Assembly: GCA_028455995.1 (NCBI GenBank)
Contig: JABELC010000002.1
Coordinates: 806,001-870,000, forward strand
Length of the DNA stretch: 64,000 nucleotides
Source: Scleromitrula shiraiana
Taxonomy: Eukaryota; Ascomycota; Leotiomycetes; Helotiales; Sclerotiniaceae
Direction: 5' to 3'
Shown here: in pieces, positions 13,561 through 25,909 of the stretch
Position numbering within the stretch: position 1 is the stretch's first letter
Layout: each line of letters begins with the position of its first letter
Program-made: the position numbers and the translations under genes
Notes under the pieces: generated by a model
What the model was told of the DNA's origin: nothing
Database searches by the model: none
What the model saw: the letters and a program-made list of their open reading frames with translations, nothing else

Positions 13561-16500
13561 TTGTTTTTATAAGTTCAAGTTGTGTTTATAAGTTGATGAT
13601 CTTTTTTCTTTAAACGCAATCTCCGATAAAGTATAAGCAAGCATGATCATCTTGAGAATTTGATATTCTTGATATTCGTTGAGTGAGTCTGTCTTAGATG
13701 ATCAATCTAGATTCTTTTCCTTTTTTTGGAAAAACTGGAGTATCTTGCTAGGTTTTACACGTACTACTTAGGCGTATATGAATAGCTAAGTATTACTTCA
13801 ATTAACTCTCCTTTCATATTCGCTTAGTTAGATTGAGATAAACAGTACAGTAAAGTAAAGTACAGTCATGAAACACGAAGCTTGGGAAGTTTGAGAATTA
13901 AACTAACTGTCTTTTGAAGATCATTTCCCCTTTAGAACTGAATTGGAATTGAAGTTAGAATTAGAAGTTGATGATTTGTAAATAGATGTACAGTAAGTAA
14001 TCCATTATAATATTGGGGAAATACCTAATTAGGTAAACTGGGGTACACGGTACATATATCCCAGAACTATGGTTAGGTTATGCTGTACCTAGTACGTAAA
14101 GTACGTACAGTACGTGCAGTATAAAATAGTAGTTACATAACGACATCTACAGTACGAATGTTGAAAGATAACGGTCTCTCGGTTACTTAACTGGGTATCA
14201 TCGTATCATGTGGTGTTGAATATCACTTACTTTATCATGACGATCTTAAGTTTACCTACCAGTTCGTAAATATCGTAACATAATGACCAAATTCAACACA
14301 TCTTAAATATCTATCTAGGTATCAATCAATGAATCCATGTAAAATAATATCCGAAACGGGCCCACATTCCTGTCATGTCAGGAGGAATCTTTTCTAATTT
14401 TAAAAGAAAAATTCCTTCTAGAATCCTTCTAGAAGCTTACCTTCCCTTCGCTTCCTCTTCGCTCTTCCATTATTCCCCATCCTTTTCTTCTTTATGGAGT
14501 TTATTCCCTGGGGATGAGCGTCTAATAATCCCTGTTTTGGAACTGTTTTACCTAGGTTCCCCTTCTTTTTTTCCAAGGGTTTCCTTTTTCTGAGCTTCTT
14601 TTGAGCGTCTACGTGTCTTCTTTTTGTGATTTCATGGTTCATCCTTATGGGATGTGGATGGTCGTTTGACATTTATTGCTTGCTTGCTTGGTCGCTTGGT
14701 CGCTTTTGCTTGGCCTTGCTCGCCGTACTCGCTCACCTCACCTCGTTTGAGACCGGATCTGAGCTTGCTCGTCTCGTATGAGTGAAGTTATGGTATAATG
14801 AGAAATAGTATTCGCGCCCACTTCGTTCCTTCCTCTAGTTTCTTCATCCCTTTTCATATAATCTCGGACGTCACCGAGTTTGAATATTTTCTGTCTACTG
14901 TATCCATCGAGAGAAATGATTGATATGGTATGGTCCCTGTAGATCGGTACGATTCTGTACGTATGCACTATACTATACGGTCTGTAACTTGAAGCTCGAA
15001 AGCATCCATGTCATCATACCTAGCTCCGTCACTCCAATATCGCTGTCACCGATCCGATACATACGTACACACAATACACGGTGACAGCGAAGTAGCAAAT
15101 CACCCGCTCGTTATTTCTGAATCAAGCAAGCAATCAATCAATCAATCAATTCATGAATGATGTGATATGATATGATGGTGTTTCTAGTATTAGTGTTACG
15201 ATACACCGAGTTTCTAGCACGACAGTTAGTGCAAGTAGTATAATAGGTGCATACATAATCGATATTACCGTACATGAAAGTTCCCATCCAGTTCAATTCA
15301 ATTCGTTCCATCTTACCCATCCAATTTGATCATCCATCACGGCGGTAAAGTTACCAGACCTGACTGGACTGGACTAGATGGGACCCTATCCTATCTGCCT
15401 AACACCGTGATTATTGTGTTACCCACCCAACTATAATCATAAATTCGCCTTGCCTTGCTCCTATTGGCATTACTATCCGTCACTAATGTCATTCATTGGC
15501 ACTGATACTTTCCGTTCCTATCACATACATACATACAATATACATATATTCAAGTTACATTTTCATACATATACGTTTTTCCTTGCCATGCGAACAATAC
15601 GTTCCTGCACTCATACCATACTATTATACCATACTGTACTACACACCCTCGAATGTTTACCCAGGCAGTCGGCATACATTCTATCCATCATATCATGGCG
15701 ACCTGCATATCGCTGCCACGCTGCCCACGAAATACCTCGTGGCTAATGTCTCATGGCATGGCATGCAGCGTTCCTTTCCCTGTGCTTCATCGGTGTTTTC
15801 GGATAGAAGAAGAAGAACAAGAAGAAGAAGTGCCTTAGTTTGTTTTGATTTGATTTGATTTCATTTGATTTGATTTAGTTTAATTGCCGCAGTGCGGTGT
15901 GATGATGCACTGCCGTTTGTTGCATTGCACACCGTTATTGCAATCAATAAGTTCATTTATATTGTACTGTATATAAGGAGATGATGTGGGTTGGGTCGAG
16001 ATTACAATGCTCGTTGGTGCGTTGTACGTACGTATGTGAGTATGTTTTATGTGTAGTTAGGGTGGATGTGGTATGGGTATGGTATGGTATGGGTATATAA
16101 TAAATATATTTTATACGAGTTCGGCAAGCTATCTGTAGGTTCTATGTCATTGTTATGTTATGTATGGTATTATATTATGTCAGAGGTAAGTTGTAAGTTG
16201 TAAATAAGTACTTATGCACTATGTAGGTGACACAGTACTGTGCAATACATACATCACTGGCAATAACACGGATATATCTTGTAGGTAGCATCCATGGTTA
16301 GAAAGAAGAACGAGTCTGATCAGATCAGTCCAGCCAGCCATCTGTGTTATACACATCACACCAAATTAGATCTCATTCATGTCATCTATACATCATCCGC
16401 CGTCATCCGCCGTCATCCGCCATCATCCGCCGTCATCCGCCATCATCCCGCCACCATCCGCCATTTTCCTTCCTTTCTTACTTTCTTACTTTCTTACCTT

Positions 16501-19500
16501 TCTTACCTCTCTTACCTCTCTTACCTTTCTTACCTTTCTTCACTCTATCTTCTCATCTACGGAATATCACATACGATCGAATCATAGTCAGCACCGTATC
16601 AAAATACGCACCAATACTAATTCCAAATGCATGGAAAGAAGAGTTGGATCTAATTTGAATATATGGTGAGTGGCGATCTGAGATCGGATCGGATCGGATT
16701 AGATCAGAATGTTACAGTGCTATCCTATCTCTCTTAATCTATCTTATTAGAATGGTAAATTCACTCAACACGTTATACATACATGCTAGAATTTCTCATC
16801 ACAGTTCAAGAAAATACACTAGACATGGAGTATACAGTAGCAAGTAGTAGTAGCAGGACCTCACATTCAAACTTCAAATCTATTATTCCATACAGTCGGT
16901 TAGCCTACTAGTTAGCCAATCCTTTGGATCCGATTACGGACGGATGGGTATCTTGATCCTTTGGTTGAGAGAGACTCGGCATTTAGGTATTTGGAGATGC
17001 TGACATGATGTTGTGAGGTATTTGATTGATTACTTTCTGTTTTCTTCGTATTCATGTTTATGTTTATTGTCTATGTCAGCTTGAAGTTTACCTTTACTAT
17101 ATTTTGTTATTTTCTTGTTTTGTTATGAATTCCCATCCCACACATGACTAGTCCGGCATCGTATGTGTATGCAATAGGTGTCTGTCTAGTCCAGTTGAAA
17201 TATTACCCGACTTCTTCTCTTCTTCTCATCTCTTCTCTTTTCTGCTTCTCATCTTACAGTCATGTATGTGTATATGTACATCTCCGATGATGTAAGATCA
17301 TTACATTATATATATAGTGATATGTAATCATATCAAATCAGATATGTAATCGTTCTCGGTTTTATAATCATGTATTAAGCAAGTAAGAATATCATATGTT
17401 AAGTGGCTTTTATACTACACACATGATCTACTGAAATTTCCTTGACAATCTAAATATATGTTTGTTTGTTTAAAGAACTTGAAAGTTGAGTAGAAATATG
17501 CGATGTCTTGTGTGTACTGCTATAATTAGGCAACGGTAGATATCCGCAGCTTGGTTGCCTTACTTTGTAATGTGCCGAGACGGCATACCCTCGTATTTGG
17601 AACTTGATATCGTTGATGGAGATCGGGACGACGACGGTGATGACGACGACTTGCGTAACGTGCACCTTTAAGTAAAATTGGCTATGCATTCTGCATATAA
17701 CGTGTGTGGTAGGACGGAGTGGGTAGGCAATTATGTTGCTTTATCATCGTAGACCATTCACTCATTATTTGCATCAAGTAGTGGGCATTGTGGGGGACAT
17801 TGATGTACCACTGTACTTTTACTTACTTGTTTCATTCTGGCATAGATGAATATCGTGGGTTGAGAGGAGTTGAATCGATAACTATTAGGCAGTTATGTTC
17901 AACTGAATCCTACTTTCTTTCCAGATCCATGTTCTCATCCGGCCAAGACAGACTCCTGGTTCGAGTAGATGTCATTGTAATATAAACTTAGATTAACATC
18001 ATGTATGCTATCTGACTATGAGAACATTTATATTGAGTTCTTACGTTGTACTTGATAAAGACATTATTTCCTCACTACATTTGGCTGAGTAGGCAGACAG
18101 TTGAGTAGTTAGACGTCAAGAACCTATGCATCCAACACGCAGTGGCATAAAACACCATTCGCTCCTTTCCCCATTCATCGAATCACAATTCACTGAGTAG
18201 ATAAGTGCTCTTCGAGCCTCGCCTTACTTCTTCCTCATCCTCGAATGTTATTGCCTAGAAATACATTATAACACCTTGTTCTAAACTAGTAATAGCCAAA
18301 TGCTATATCTATAATAAATTATTATTACATTAGTGTCACTTTTATTCCATATATTTAGTTGTTGGACCTACTAGTTCATACGAGGTAAATTTACCTTACT
18401 AATGATATAGCTAGCTAGACTGTTAGGACTGGAACCGTCACTTTGCCAGCCATGTAACCATTTGCAGCATTAATGTGCTTGAGAACAAGCGTTATAATCC
18501 TTATATTCTGTTTGGTTTCTCGATTCTATCACCGTATGACGGTAGGGTTTTTATATCTCTAAATCACTGTGTTGTATGTCACTTCGGAAGTACGATATAA
18601 AAATGCGCAGTGTTGTTAAAAGTGATGTGCGCATGAGGATACTTGAGACATATAAGAATTGGATGCTCTTGCGGTTGCTTAATTGTGCTTCATTACTATG
18701 CGTATTTTGAAATATAGTGCCAGTTTTTCAGTTGAGGGTGGAGTATCATAGGGTAGTTCCTGGTATTTTAGTATTCCTGTGATATTTCTGGTTGATCTAA
18801 ATACTCTAGTGTGATTTCTATCGAGAGTGTTTTTCTCAGGACAATCGTAATAACTCGTATCAGCTGTCATGGTTCCTGGATAACATGGTGTATCTCTCTC
18901 GGTGATTGAGAATAGTGGGCTTAGTGGTGACATCGTATCGTTTAGAAGAAGTGGAGGACTTGCAGTTGCCGATCGTGCGGCAGTCAAGCTAATGGTGGTC
19001 ATTATTTTGATATAATGCATGTTGAAGTGAAAATGTACCAGTAGAAGGAGAGAGGTATATCAGAGGAATGAGGACCAAGAAATGTAGTTTCGTACTTCTT
19101 GGGGAAGGAGGAAAATGATGATTTAAACACAGCACCCAAGGAAAGGTGATATCGTCTTTATAACAACATATACACGCTGTGATGACCATCTCAGGGGGTA
19201 CAGAAATAGACCTTTTCAGATGAACTTTTAGATGCTTCAAAGGAATTCTTATTGGTGCATGATTTAGAAGTCTTAATTGTTCTTATGTCTTCTCCTAGAT
19301 TCATCCATCTTTCCCATGATAACGATTTGACATAAAGCCGTTCAGAATGTCCGATTCTTTAAACTATACTATCAAGATAATTGTAGACTACAGTATTAAA
19401 ATTATCTCAATTTTTCTTTTTGGTGAAAAACCGCGAGGTTGAAAAAGAATGATTGGATCTAATTGGGTATGATATCATTATATCGGGTATATTTGGATGT

Positions 19501-19650
19501 ATGTATATATGCTGCGGATATATCTACATGATGTATATTTCCCAAATATCTTATCTTATCTTATCTTAAGTCTTGTCTTTTTCACTCTCTATCTCCCTAT
19601 CTCATCGTATAGACAAACTTCTCCACCCTCCAACCTCCTTATCTATCTAT
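13561..19650. other. Gene-free intergenic DNA with minisatellites
   Basis: No gene is supported. Simple-sequence features include CAAT repeats at about 15130-15150, a GAA-rich run and a TTTGATTTGA repeat at about 15806-15880, a 9-bp CATCCGCCG/CATCCGCCA array at about 16388-16463, a TTTCTTAC/TTTCTTACC array at about 16466-16545, and TTATC repeats at about 19553-19570. Open frames at 18679-19240 on the minus strand overlap one another and show no family signature. Confidence 0.5.
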
Positions 19651-21355
19651 CTACTTATCTTCCCGATTTATAACCCACCTCCTAAAACTATCCTCCAATG
19701 CCCCCTCTAGTCCTTTAATATTACGCCCAATAACAACTATCTTCCCCTCTTTCATCAACTCTCTATCCCTATCCTCATCTTCCTCCCCCATTTGCTCCTC
19801 CGATTCAACAGAAGAAGGCGCATCCATAATCTCAAAGACCTCTCTTACGCCCTGGACGATCTTGAGCGTGGGAGGGGTGGTGGAAACAGGGAGACGGGCT
19901 TTGAGGCGGTGGATTTCGGGAGGGGATGGGGATGGGGATGGAGAGGTGGTTTGGGATGAGGAAGGAAGGATGGGAATTTGTGAGTCCCAGAGGAGGGTGC
20001 GCAGCCAGGAGTCGAGGTGGGGGTGGTAGGTTGGGGGGAGGGGGGGGAAGGTGAGGGTTAGGGTTGTTATTGTCTGGTGGGGTTAGTTTGGGTGTTTTTA
20101 TGTATGCGGGAGAGGAAGAGGGGGGAAGTTGATTGGTTGGGTTAGATAGAGAGATAGAGACAAGGATAGATTTTGGGTGGTGTTTATTGTGTTGTTGTGT
20201 TGATAGGGAAGAATGAAAGAAATGGGAATATAAAAAATTGACAGAAAGAACATAAACTTACCGGATCCAAATGACTATGACCTTTCCCCACAACATCCAA
20301 AGCATCTACTCTATCATATGCATGTAAATCCAACAACCATCCCTCCAGATTCGGCACCGTCCCATGCTCCGTGACATGGATTTTTGCCAACCCATTAATA
20401 GCCCTGACTCTATCCTTTACCCGTTCCAACTGCTTCTCATCGGCCAAATCCGCCTTATTCAATACCAATACATCAGCGTGGGAGATTTGCAAATGAGCAG
20501 TGGTCAATAAAGGACCTTTATGATCATGATCATGATCATCGGAATCGGGAAGCTCGGAAGAAGACGGCTCGTCAAGTGATCGGAGGATGTTTTTACAATC
20601 TACGAGTGTTACGATACCGTCGAGGTAGATGGTACTTCCTAGGCCCTCGTCGACCCAGAATAGAGGAGCGAGATTACCGGGGTCGGCTAGACCGGTTGTT
20701 TCGAGGAGGATGTAGTCGAAGAAACCTTTTTTCTCCATAAGGGATTCGATGGCGTTGACGCCGGAGTCTCTGGGTTTTGGGTGTTGGTTGACTGGGTGGA
20801 TGAAGAAGAGCAGGAAATGAGAGGGAAGGAAGTTAATGAGAATGGAGAATAGTTACTTTACGGAACAGCATATACAGCCATTACCAACTTCGAGCCATTC
20901 TTCAACTTGCTCGCCACCTGTATTGACAGTGAGGGATTTCTCGATGTCGGCAGCTGAATATCGAATCAGTATGAAGTCTTGTAAATAGACCACTTGATCT
21001 TTTTGTTGTAGATGGAATCATTAACTCACAATCACCAAATTCTATACTTGTTTGTTAGCACTAAGTATTATACATAGAGGGGTAGAATAAAGCAAAACTT
21101 CAATACCATTTAAAATAACAGCAATTTTCTTGCCATGCTGAGCACTTAGAATATAATTCATCAATGTCGTCTTCCCCGCTCCAAGGTACCCTGTGATTGA
21201 AGTTATTTATAAATCATCTGATCCGTTAGAGATTGTAATATTTTACCTGTGACGATTGTGATTGGTACTTTGGTTGGCTTTGCTTCTTCTTTTGCATCCT
21301 GATCTTTATCTGCTTCCACATCTACTAACATAGGTATATCTTCATCTTCATCCAT
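19651..21355 (-). CDS. CobW/COG0523-family G3E GTPase (zinc metallochaperone, ZNG1-like)
   Basis: Six coding exons (21355-21247, 21190-21107, 21041-21030, 20953-20857, 20769-20262, 20073-19651) give 410 residues, with all phases consistent. Family role: GTP-dependent metal chaperones; eukaryotic ZNG1 members deliver zinc to methionine aminopeptidase. Visible: Walker A GYLGAGKTT at residues 37-45, NEFGDSADIEKSL, the metal-binding GNGCICCSVK (Cys95, Cys97, Cys98), ETTGLADPG (G3 region), a DDHDHDHK histidine-rich insert, the guanine-specificity motif NKAD, and a C-terminal CobW domain starting near HPHLDSWLRTLLWD. The third exon is only 12 nt (21030-21041), coding EFGD across its borders. The start at 21355 is the first in-frame ATG and gives an acidic N-terminus. 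Transcribed divergently from the MOB-like gene. The metal is inferred from the family. Confidence 0.92.
21030..21041 (-). other. 12-nt microexon of the CobW-family gene
   Basis: The exon is bounded by TATAG acceptor and GTGAGT donor signals and supplies the second and third bases of Glu65, Phe-Gly-Asp (66-68) and the first base of Ser69. Omitting it would delete the conserved NEFGD motif that follows the first beta strand. Confidence 0.85.
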
Positions 21356-21860
21356 ATTGAAGTAGAAAGAAGAATATCTTGGGAATGCGTGGTAGAGAAA
21401 GAAGTGTTTTATGTTGATATATTTCTTGAGAATATCACCTGGTCAAGTTGATGCAGAACGTTAACCTACCTGACATTCAGCCGATATTCAGCCGAGATCC
21501 AGCCTTTTAGAACTATTCAAAATTCATCCAATGCCCTTCCTTGCACTACCGAATTTAACGTATTTATTTATTATTCAGGCTCTTTATTGGTTGACGCGAG
21601 CCTAAAGAAATCAGCGTGTACCGCCCGCTACAGAATTAGAAAATTAGGTATTAATTTATTATTGGTGTCCATGGGGAATTACAACAAGAATTATTAACTC
21701 CTTCAAATCTAACCCAACAAAAGTTAATAAAAGCCAACAAACTGTTTTCTATCAATCAATTAATCAATCAATCAATCGTGAACTCACGAGGTAGTACAAG
21801 CTTTAGGTTCAGGAGATATCAACATATGTGAAGCCTGAGGATATATTAAATGGGTCTGTC
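21356..21860. promoter_or_regulatory. Shared divergent promoter of the CobW-like and MOB3-like genes
   Basis: About 505 bp separate the two start codons, so both promoters and leaders must lie here. An AATC/CAAT repeat occurs at about 21751-21777. Just before the MOB start are two very short upstream reading frames: ATG-TGA at 21826-21831 and a four-codon frame at 21850-21864 whose stop overlaps the main ATG. No specific factor site is recognised. Confidence 0.55.
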
Positions 21861-23674
21861 ATGATGTCCCTACCACCAAGCTCCCCAAGGTTACCAAGTC
21901 CTCCACCTCCAACAGAAATTCAAATTGGTCCAAAATCACCTTCACTAGGAAGCGCTACCTCAAGTCAGGAACAGATGATTGAGCAAAGTATCATAGAAAC
22001 CAATGCCAATCGAAGGATACATCCTGGAACTAAAGCTGCAGATATGGCAGCTGGACCACCTTTAATACCTTTAAGTGAAGTTTGTACCTCCTAACCCAGG
22101 TCGCGCGCATATGTTTTCGTCAATAACTAACCTTCCTATAGCTCGACTCAGCATTTCAACTACAAGAACATTTAAAAGCTCTTCATTACTATCATACCAA
22201 GCCCCCAAACAAAGATCATACCGTACCCATCACACGCGAAACTGCCGTCTTAATAGCCACACAACCAGAAGGACTTGATCACCACCTTTGGCTTTACGAA
22301 CTCTGCCGCTTCCTCATAAACAAATGTAATGATTTAATAATTGGATTTCTCTTCGATGATCCTCCTTGTTCCTCTGCCACCTGTCCCGAGATGCGCGCTT
22401 CCGAATGGCAATTCTTATGTGCAGTCCACGAATCACCTAAAAGTTGTTGCGCCATCGACTACTGTTGTCATACATTGGATTGGGCCACAAACATTGTAAC
22501 CAGTCAGAAGATATTTCCAAGTCGTTTGAGTTTGGGTGCTGGCGATGCGATGGATGATCGTGGGGCTGGTATCAAGCATTTGGTTAATATTTTCCGACGC
22601 TTACATCGAATTTTTGCGCATGCGTGGTTTCAGCATCGAGGTGTGTTTTGGCAGGTGGAGGGTCAAACAGGACTTTATGTTTTATTTAAGATGGTTTGCG
22701 ATATGCATGAGCTTTTGCCGCCGGAGAATTACAAGTTGCCGCCTGAAGCTGAGGGTTTAGAAAGTATTGTGGAGGAGAAAACTCCGTTGGTTACTTCGAT
22801 TATGAAGGGAGGAGAGGGGAAATCAAACTTAGGGGCCGAAGATGACTTTTTGGGTGTGGGGAGGAATAATACAAGAAGACATATTAGACAATCCCCTTCA
22901 GTCGGTTCGGCCATTACTACAGTTCAAGAATCAGATGAGGAAGATCCGGTCGCTATTCAAAAATTGCAGGACCTTCATATTAGGGAGGAGAAAGAAGTGG
23001 AGGCGGAGAGTGAAAACGAGAGTGACGCTGGGACAGAGGTACCTGTGATTGTGGAAACCTTCGAAGTGGACGAAAAATATGATATGGAGCCGAATAACGA
23101 GGAAGAGCAAGGGCATGGTTTAGATCATCAAGAAGATTCGGACACGATCATCAATGTGGGGTCTAAGGCGGAATCGACGGGTTCGTGGGATAGTATGTCC
23201 GGCGACTTACTTGGCGAGAAAATAGGGGAAGACAAACAAGATGATGCCAAAACACCTGAGACAGCCATTGAAGAGAATGAAGAGATAGAGCAAACAAGCA
23301 AGCAAACGCCAGATGAGGAATCTTCAAAAGAAATAATATCCGATTCCAAAGAGGCAGACACAACAGATGAAGACGAACCACAAACTTCAACATTCCTAGA
23401 AACAGCAAGTCCCGACCCAGAAAGAGTCGACGAAGATCTTAATGCTAAGGGAGAGGACATATTACTCCCTACTAATACCACCGAGAAGGAATCGCCAAAA
23501 AAGGATAGAAGTGAACAAGATGGGGATAATGGGGAAGAGAAAGAAGAAGAGGAAGAGGAAGAGGATGACGACGACGATGACGACGACGACGAAGAAGAAG
23601 AAGAGGAGGAGGAAGAAGGAGAAGAAGAAGAAGAAGAAAAAGAAGAAAAGAGGGAAGTAAAACCAAAGGAATAA
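21861..23674 (+). CDS. mob3: MOB3/phocein-family protein (STRIPAK component) with a long acidic tail
   Basis: Two exons (21861-22079 and 22142-23674) give 583 residues; the 62-nt intron has a GTTTGT donor and TATAG acceptor. The Mob1/phocein domain occupies about residues 73-250: LDSAFQLQEHLKALHYYH, DDPPCSSATCPEM (the Cys pair of the zinc site), the Cys-rich SCCAIDYCCHTLDWA, and RRLHRIFAHAWFQHR (the His pair). Known role: MOB3/phocein proteins are part of the STRIPAK complex that in moulds controls hyphal fusion and fruiting. The sequence after about residue 260 is unlike the usual compact family members: it is very acidic and ends in an almost uninterrupted Glu/Asp tract (about 23536-23650). 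The start is the first of two tandem ATGs; an upstream exon is possible because the frame stays open before it. Confidence 0.88.
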
Positions 23675-24440
23675 TGATGATACAATGATTTATTTCAATT
23701 TCTCATGTCTTTTTTTCCCTCACTTTTCTCTTTTCTCTTTTGGCACTTCCGATAATTCCTAACGACACCTTATTTACTCAACATTACTTCTTCTTCATCT
23801 TGTCTTAACTCTATTCTGTTCTATTCTATTCTATACTTGTACTTTTAAGATACCCTAGATAAAAGTCACGCAATGGGAGAGCCAGCCCTAAAGGAAAAGG
23901 ATTTTTTCAAATATTCTGTTCATGAGTTTTCAGATTGTGATGATATATTTCTCATGAGGTTCAAATGTAGTTATCTAGCGTGATAGGACCAATTAAACCA
24001 CATAGGTAGTATTTGGGTTTGTAAGAAGGTGGACAAAAGGGTTAAGATTTCTATTTTTAAAAGTCTAATTTGTCTCTATACACCAAGGATGTTTACGATT
24101 TCACTTATTACTTTACTCAACGGATTTCAATTCGACTCAATAACCAATTTGATTTACGATCTATCTAATCCGATGAACTAGAAAAGGGAAAAAAAGAAAA
24201 TAACACTCCAGCATCTAGATATAAGGAAACCAACCAAGAAAAAGAAATGTAGTGTAAATAGAAAAGAATAGGGGAACCCTCTATCCAAAACCTAACCTAA
24301 AACCCTCACCCCCAAAACCCAAAATTAAAAAACAAAACACAAAGCAAAAGAAAAGTAAAAGAAATAAAAAAATCTAACTACAATAAACAACCCTCTCCCT
24401 CCACCCCATTCATTAACCACTAACACCATCTCACCTCACC
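23675..24440. other. Convergent intergenic region
   Basis: Holds the 3' ends of the MOB3-like gene and the collagen-like gene, which converge. Contains A-rich and CT-rich runs and a TTCTA repeat near 23810-23835. No coding potential is seen. Confidence 0.55.
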
Positions 24441-25871
24441 TCACAAAAGCAACCCAACAACCCCCAACACCCCAACCAAAACATCAATTCCCCTCCCCAT
24501 ACCCGCTCTCCTAATACTACCCGCCGCACCAGTAAATTGTTCCGCGCCTTTACTTCCCTTTGGTTGTTCTCCACTACCAGTTCCTGCTGCCCCTGACCCT
24601 GCCCCTGCCCCTGCACCCGCACCTCCATTCTCACCACCCTTGGAATCTTTCTTATCATCACCAGATCCAGATCCAGATCCAGATTCAGGTCCTCCCGTTG
24701 CGCCACTAGCTCCCCCACCGTTGTTGTTCTGTTGTTGCGAATCACCAGGTGTTCCGGCTGGATGATCATGATCATGGGATCCTTTCTTATCATCGCCTCC
24801 CGCTGCACCGCTATTGCTACTTCCGGTTGGACTGGCGTTTGAGGGGAGGTCGACTGAGAGGATGGGGTTTCCGTTTTCGTCGAAGACGGGGTCGGCTTTG
24901 GATTGGGATTCGATGGGGGTTGGTTTATGGTCGTCGTGATCATCGTGGTGATCGTGGCCGTGATCACTGCCGCCGTTGTTATTGTTGTTGTTATTATTGT
25001 TATTATTGTTGTTGATGATGGCGCCATTGTTTCCATTGTTAGATCCAGAGCCGGATCCAGAGCCTTGTCCTCCATCATGTCCTCCATCGTGTCCTCCGTC
25101 GTGACCGCTGCGATTTCCGTCGCCACCATTATTGTTATTGTTATTATTGTTATTATTATTATTATTGTTAATAATAGCGCCATTGTTTCCACTATTTCCA
25201 CCAGAATTTCCACCCGATGCAGCGTTTCCTCCAGCCAAGTTACCATTAGCATCAACATGATGTTCCTCCTCAGGTCCACCAGCAGCTCCACTAGCAGATC
25301 CCGAGTTTCCACCAGGATTAGATCCATTAGGACCATTATTAGCTTGACCATTTTGACCTGAAGCCCCTCCTGGTGCAGATCCGGTACCTTGATTATAGAC
25401 TTTCACAACATCATGACCAGGTCCATCACTTCCAACAGGATCAGATCTCGAACCTTCTGTAAGCCCTTTCTCTAACCATTGTCCTGCCCCAGTTGGTAAT
25501 CCTCCGAGCGCTGATTTGATGACTCCCTCGATCTTTGCTTGCAATCCCGCTGATGGATCGGTTTGACCGTTTTGTAAGAATCCATCTATATCGTTCTTCA
25601 ATCCACCCTGAGCATTGCCATTACCCTGTCCGTTTGATACACCTTGGCCATTTGGTGTATTTTGTCCTTGTGCTACTCCCAAGCTGGCTGAAAGTTGTCG
25701 TAGGAATTCGCCTACATCACCTCCAAACGATGGCTGTGACGCTCCTTGTGGCGCTGCTTGTGGCGCACCTGCATTTTTACCGGAGTCATGGCTTTCCTCT
25801 GGATGCTTTCCGGAATCATGACCAAACCATCTTCCAAAGTCGAAATTTCCCCATAATCCAGAGTCCTCATT

Positions 25872-25909
<38 letters not shown>

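Noticed and set aside
16388..16463. Regular short repeats resembling a CRISPR array
   Set aside because: The 9-bp units are head-to-tail with no unique spacers, and the genome is eukaryotic; this is a minisatellite.
18679..19240. Two minus-strand frames of 113 and 83 codons that might be a small two-exon gene
   Set aside because: No convincing splice pair joins them, and neither shows recognisable domain or signal sequence; too weak to report as a gene.
23128..23685. Minus-strand 185-codon frame, mostly poly-Ser
   Set aside because: Mirror of the Glu/Asp-rich tail of the MOB3-like protein; GAA/GAG/GAT codons read backwards give Ser/Leu runs.
24290..24330. Telomere-like CCTAACCTAAAACCC words
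   Set aside because: Only two or three irregular units in a 3' flanking region; similar GGTTAGGG words at about 20055 are coding sequence of the CobW-like gene. Not a telomere or interstitial telomeric array.
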